Assembly: GCA_022776785.1 (NCBI GenBank)
Contig: JALFHA010000026.1
Location: forward strand, 1 to 33,106
Reading direction: 5' to 3'
DNA: 33,106 nucleotides
DNA from: Clostridiales bacterium
GTDB lineage: Bacteria; Bacillota; Clostridia; Christensenellales; Aristaeellaceae
Numbering within the stretch: position 1 is the first letter of the stretch; the number at the start of each line of letters is the position of its first letter. The position numbers were made by a program, and so were the translations under genes. The notes under the pieces are model-generated. The model was not told the origin of the DNA. It did no database searches and saw only the letters and a program-made list of their open reading frames with translations. Positions 29,693-33,106 of this stretch are shown here, one piece after another.

Positions 29693-31009
29693 ATGAAGAA
29701 AATGACACAGGGCAGCATCGTGCGCCACCTGCTCGCCTATGCGCTGCCGCTGATCCTGGGCAACTTCTTTCAGCTCACCTACAACGCAGTGGACTCCATC
29801 ATCATCGGCAAATTCGCGGGTGAGGGTGCGCTAGCGGCAGTCAGCGCCTCCAACCCCGTGATGACGATTGTCATCCTCGGCGTGTCCGGCATCTCCATCG
29901 GCGCATCGGTGCTCATGAGCCGCTTCTTCGGCGCAGGCGACGAGGACGCTCTTCGCCGGGAGGTCGCCACCACCATCCTCTTCGGCGGGGCGCTGTCGCT
30001 GGCAGTCTTTGCGCTGGGCGTGCCGCTGGCGCTGCCGATTCTTCGCCTGATGAGCGTGCCGCAGGAGATTCTGCCGATGGCGGGCACCTATCTGCGCATC
30101 ATCTTCGTGGGCTTCCTGTTCACCTTCCAATACAACATCCTCGCCGCAGCGCTACGCAGCGTAGGCGATTCCCGCACGCCGGTGATCTTTCTGGCGCTGG
30201 CCTCCGTGCTCAACGGCACGCTCGACGCGGTGTTCATCGCCGGGTTGCGCTGGGGCGTCGCCGGGGCAGGGCTGGCGACGGTCATCGCCGAGGCCGTCAG
30301 CGCGCTGCTGTGCCTTGTCTACATGCGCAGGCGCGTGCCGCTGCTGCGCCTGCGTCTGTCTGAGCTGCGCATCGACCGGGCGCTGCTTTCCGAAACCGTG
30401 CGCAGCGGCTCCATCACCGCGCTTCAGCAGGCGTGCCAGCCCGTGGGCAAGCTGCTCATCCAGCGGGCCATCAACGCGCAGGGCGTGGGCATGATTGCGG
30501 CCTTCAACGCCGTCAGCCGCGTGGACGACTTCGCCTGCATCCCGGAGCAGAGCATCTCCTCGGGCATGATGACCTGCGTGGCGCAGAACCGCGGCGCAGG
30601 GCAGACGGAGCGCGTGCGCGAGACGCTGCGGCGCGGCATGGCGCTGGAGCTTTGCTACGGCGTGCTCATCTGCATCGTGACGCTGCTGGGCAAAACGCCC
30701 GTCATGCGCCTGTTCGCCGCGCAGGACAGCGAGCAGATGGTCGTCATGGGCGTGGATTACCTGACGTGGATGGCGTTTTTCTACCTGCTGCCGGGGCTCA
30801 CCAACGGCATACAGGGCTACTTCCGCGGCATGGGCGAGATGAAGACGACGCTCATCGCCACGGCGATTCAGATCAGCGTGCGCACGCTTGTGGTCTACCT
30901 GCTCGTGCCGCGCGCTGGGCTGACAGCCGCGGCGTGGGCCTGCGCCGTCGGCTGGGCATGTATGCTGGTGTATACGGGACTGCGGTACCGGGCGCTGCGT
31001 GACAGGTGA
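29693..31009 (+). CDS. MATE family efflux transporter
   Basis: 438 residues from the ATG at 29693 (GGGAG nine bases upstream); a GTG at 29687 overlapping the previous stop is less likely. Twelve hydrophobic segments in two halves. MATE landmarks: 'LPLILGNFFQLTYNAVDSII' with the following 'IGKFAGEGALAAVSASNP', 'AAALRSVGDSRTP', and in the second half 'NGIQGYFRGMGEMKTTL'. It probably exports cationic compounds by Na+ or H+ antiport. Start is two bases after the dehydrogenase stop, so both are likely in one operon ending at the hairpin at 31,025. Confidence 0.93.
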   Translation: MKKMTQGSIVRHLLAYALPLILGNFFQLTYNAVDSIIIGKFAGEGALAAVSASNPVMTIVILGVSGISIGASVLMSRFFGAGDEDALRREVATTILFGGALSLAVFALGVPLALPILRLMSVPQEILPMAGTYLRIIFVGFLFTFQYNILAAALRSVGDSRTPVIFLALASVLNGTLDAVFIAGLRWGVAGAGLATVIAEAVSALLCLVYMRRRVPLLRLRLSELRIDRALLSETVRSGSITALQQACQPVGKLLIQRAINAQGVGMIAAFNAVSRVDDFACIPEQSISSGMMTCVAQNRGAGQTERVRETLRRGMALELCYGVLICIVTLLGKTPVMRLFAAQDSEQMVVMGVDYLTWMAFFYLLPGLTNGIQGYFRGMGEMKTTLIATAIQISVRTLVVYLLVPRAGLTAAAWACAVGWACMLVYTGLRYRALRDR

Positions 31010-31024
31010 TAATGGCAATAAAAC

Positions 31025-31073
31025 GAAGCCTGTGTCAGGGGGAAAATGGGTTCTTTCCCCGTGCACAGGCTTC
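31025..31073. terminator. bidirectional terminator between MATE gene and glmS
   Basis: GAAGCCTGTG pairs with CACAGGCTTC, with an inner GGGGAAA/TTTCCCC stem. ATTTATG follows on the plus strand and GTTTTATT on the minus strand. It closes the rightward operon and may catch glmS transcripts. Confidence 0.75.
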
Positions 31074-31129
31074 ATTTATGGGCGTCTCATGCTGTTCTGC
31101 GCCTAAACCATTGCTTTGCAGGATTCCCC

Positions 31130-31254
31130 GTCAGGTAACGCTTCGCTCCCTGACTGCTTTTGCATCATTGCTTCGCAATAGCTGAATACGTTGGGCTGCC
31201 GCCCAAACCCGCTTGGGGCTCTGCCCCAAACCCTGCAAGGGATTTCATCCCTTG
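31130..31254. repeat. cluster of short hairpins in the glmS 3' flank
   Basis: Five small inverted repeats follow each other: GTCAGG...CCTGAC (31,130-31,154), ATTGC-TTC-GCAAT (31,167), TTGGGC-TGCC-GCCCAA (31,191), TTGGGGC-TCT-GCCCCAA (31,213) and CAAGGGAT-TTC-ATCCCTTG (31,236-31,254). They resemble the interspersed 'GGGGCTCTGCCCC'-type palindromic units common in gut Firmicutes. The 300 bases between the MATE gene and glmS hold no gene. Confidence 0.65.
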
Positions 31255-31309
31255 ACCCTTCTACGCTTCGCTCTTATGTTCAAGCCACTAGACGCTAAAC
31301 AGTATCAGC

Positions 31310-33106
31310 TCATTCCACCGTCACGCTCTTGGCGAGGTTCCTCGGCTTATCGACGTCGAGACCACGCGCGCAGCTGATATAATACGCCAGCAGCTGGAGC
31401 GGCACGACCGCCAGCGACGTGGCGAACAGCGCCTCCGTCCTCGGGACATAGACGGTGAAGTTCACCGTATCCTCGATGGCATACTGTCCGTAGGTCGTCA
31501 GGCCAAAGAGATACGCGCCGCGGCTGCGCACCTCCACCATGTTGGAGACCACCTTCTCAAACAGCTCAGGCTGCGTCGCCACGCCGACGACGAGCACGCC
31601 GTCCTCAATGAGGCTGATCGTGCCGTGCTTGAGCTCGCCGGCGGCATACGCCTCCGAGTGGATGTAGCTGATCTCCTTGAGCTTGAGGCTGCCCTCCAGG
31701 CTGATGGCGTAATCGAGCCCGCGGCCGATGAAGAACACGTCCCGGCTGGCGGCCATCTTGTTGGCGAACCACTGGAGCCGCTCCTTGTCGCTGAGCGTGC
31801 GCTCGATCTTATCCGGCAGAGCCAGCAGCTCATCGATGAGCGCCTGCTCGCGCGCTACATCGATGGCGCCGCGCACGGCGGCCATCCGCACGGCCAGCAG
31901 GTACAGCGCCGCAAGCTGCGTGGAATATGCCTTGGTCGTCGCCACGGAGATTTCGGGTCCGGCCCATGTGTACATCACCGCATCCGCCTCGCGCGCGATG
32001 GACGAGCCGACGACATTCACCACCGCCAGCGTGTAGATGCCGCGCTCCTTGCACAGGCGCAGGGCGGCGAGGCTATCCGCCGTCTCGCCGCTCTGGCTGA
32101 TGACGACCGCCAGCGCGTGCTCATCCAGAATCGGGCTGCGGTAGCGGAACTCGCTGGCAAGCTCCACCTCGCATGGGACGCGCGCAAGCTGCTCGATGAC
32201 ATAGCGCTCCGCCATGCCGACGTGATAGGCCGAGCCGCAGCCGATGAGCACCACGCGCGAGATGGCGCGCAGGTCATCGTCGGTGAGGCCCGTCTCGGTC
32301 AGGTCGATGCTGCGCGTGCCGTCCTCGTTTTCGCGGATGCGCGGGGAGAGCGTATCGCGCACGGCGCGCGGCTGCTCGTGAATCTCCTTCATCATGAAGT
32401 GCTCGTAGCCGTCCTTCTCGGCAGCCGCGGCATCCCACTGGATCTCGGAGACGGGCTTCTCGACCTCTTCGCCGTCGATGCTGTAGACGTGCAGCTCGTC
32501 GCGCGTCAGGCAGGCGATCTCCATGTTGTCGATGTAGACGACCCGGCGCGTATAGCTGAGCATGGCCGGCACGTCGGAGGCGATCATGTGACCCTCCAGC
32601 TCGCCCTCGCAGCAGCCCAGAATCAGCGGGCTGTCCTTGCGGGCGGCGTACATCACTCCCGGCTGATCGCCGAAGAGAATGCCCAGCGCATAGCTGCCGC
32701 GCACGCGCACCATCATCGCGCGAATCGCGTCGAGCGCGCGCTCGCGCGGGGGCATCGACGCGCGGCCCGGGTCGCTGTAATAGCGGTCCAGCAGCAGCGC
32801 GGCGACCTCCGTATCCGTCTGGGACTGGAAGGCGTAGCCCTTGCGCGTGAGGCTGGCCTTGATATCCTGATAGTTCTCGATGATGCCGTTGTGCACGACG
32901 ACCACGCGCTTCTCGCGGGAGTAGTGCGGATGGGCATTGACGGTGCTCGGCTCGCCATGCGTCGCCCAGCGCGTATGGCCGATGCCGCAGCAGCCGCGCA
33001 CGGCGTTGCCGGAGTCGGTCATCTGCATCAGGGTCTTGAGCCTCCCCTTCGCCTTGACGACCTCCACATGGTCGCGGCCCTCGTCGCGCACGGCAATGCC
33101 CGCCGA
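31310..33106 (-). CDS. glmS: glutamine-fructose-6-phosphate aminotransferase (N-terminus outside window)
   Basis: 598 residues visible; about 30 N-terminal residues including the catalytic Cys lie beyond the edge. Glutaminase domain: 'GIGHTRWATHGEPS', 'VVVHNGIIENYQDIK', 'QTDTEVAALLLD'. First SIS domain: 'LIGCGSAYHVGMAERYVIE', 'SQSGETADSLAAL', 'READAVMYTWAGPEISVATT'. Second SIS domain: 'VFFIGRGLDYAISLEGSLKL', 'KEISYIHSEAYAAGELKHG'. It ends with the family's 'GLDVDKPRNLAKSVTVE'. It makes glucosamine-6-phosphate for cell wall synthesis. Its promoter or ribozyme would be outside the window. Confidence 0.96.
   Translation of the reverse strand, partial: SAGIAVRDEGRDHVEVVKAKGRLKTLMQMTDSGNAVRGCCGIGHTRWATHGEPSTVNAHPHYSREKRVVVVHNGIIENYQDIKASLTRKGYAFQSQTDTEVAALLLDRYYSDPGRASMPPRERALDAIRAMMVRVRGSYALGILFGDQPGVMYAARKDSPLILGCCEGELEGHMIASDVPAMLSYTRRVVYIDNMEIACLTRDELHVYSIDGEEVEKPVSEIQWDAAAAEKDGYEHFMMKEIHEQPRAVRDTLSPRIRENEDGTRSIDLTETGLTDDDLRAISRVVLIGCGSAYHVGMAERYVIEQLARVPCEVELASEFRYRSPILDEHALAVVISQSGETADSLAALRLCKERGIYTLAVVNVVGSSIAREADAVMYTWAGPEISVATTKAYSTQLAALYLLAVRMAAVRGAIDVAREQALIDELLALPDKIERTLSDKERLQWFANKMAASRDVFFIGRGLDYAISLEGSLKLKEISYIHSEAYAAGELKHGTISLIEDGVLVVGVATQPELFEKVVSNMVEVRSRGAYLFGLTTYGQYAIEDTVNFTVYVPRTEALFATSLAVVPLQLLAYYISCARGLDVDKPRNLAKSVTVE

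Noticed and set aside
31130..31254. glmS ribozyme
   Set aside because: The hairpins are at the 3' side of glmS; the ribozyme belongs to the 5' leader, which is outside the window.
1..33106. Restriction-modification, toxin-antitoxin, diversity-generating retroelement or insertion sequence
   Set aside because: No methylase, reverse transcriptase, transposase or typical toxin-antitoxin pair motif was found on either strand.

Overview
The window looks like a high-GC Clostridia-type (Firmicutes) chromosome carrying the right part of an integrated prophage. Evidence is strong AGGAGG-type ribosome binding sites, frequent GTG/TTG starts, sigma-A-like promoters, and phage families typical of gut Clostridia. 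No species can be named from the sequence alone. The prophage fills positions 1 to about 24,170 and its left end lies outside the window. Chromosomal genes follow from about 24,190 to 33,106.

Prophage, read leftward on the minus strand from about 20,520. First come early/replication genes (antirepressor remnant, dUTPase, a DnaD-type initiator, an ASCH/PUA-like remnant, many small Cys-rich or unknown proteins, a ThyX-like protein, an XRE regulator, a DUF5651-like protein). Then comes an ArpU/RinA-like late regulator, immediately followed by a very good promoter (14,066-14,094) whose leader carries one strong and one weaker terminator-like hairpin. Behind it lies the late operon: gpZ-like protein, TerS, TerL, a small DUF6148/gpW-like protein, portal, ClpP-like prohead protease with a nested scaffold, decoration protein, gpE-like capsid, connector proteins, a contractile tail sheath and a tape measure protein cut by the window edge. 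The sheath says this is a myovirus-type phage.

Prophage, read rightward: a repressor remnant, a SWIM zinc-finger protein, a secreted cargo protein and a large serine recombinase. These genes are visibly AT-richer than their neighbours. A complete-looking small-RNA unit lies on the opposite strand between cargo and recombinase.

The striking property is a set of four apparent deletion junctions: inside terL, between sheath and a hub-like protein, between the DnaD initiator and the ASCH-like gene, and across the immunity region where repressor and antirepressor both lack their N-termini. Two small genes also look frameshifted. I read this as a decaying, probably non-inducible prophage, with misassembly as the main alternative.

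Chromosomal part: a small secreted/membrane protein, a small unknown protein on the minus strand, then recQ with its own promoter, a GT-C type membrane glycosyltransferase, an Ldh_2-family NADP/NAD oxidoreductase and a MATE transporter in a tight rightward run. This ends at a bidirectional terminator and a cluster of short hairpins. glmS comes in from the right on the minus strand and is cut by the window end.
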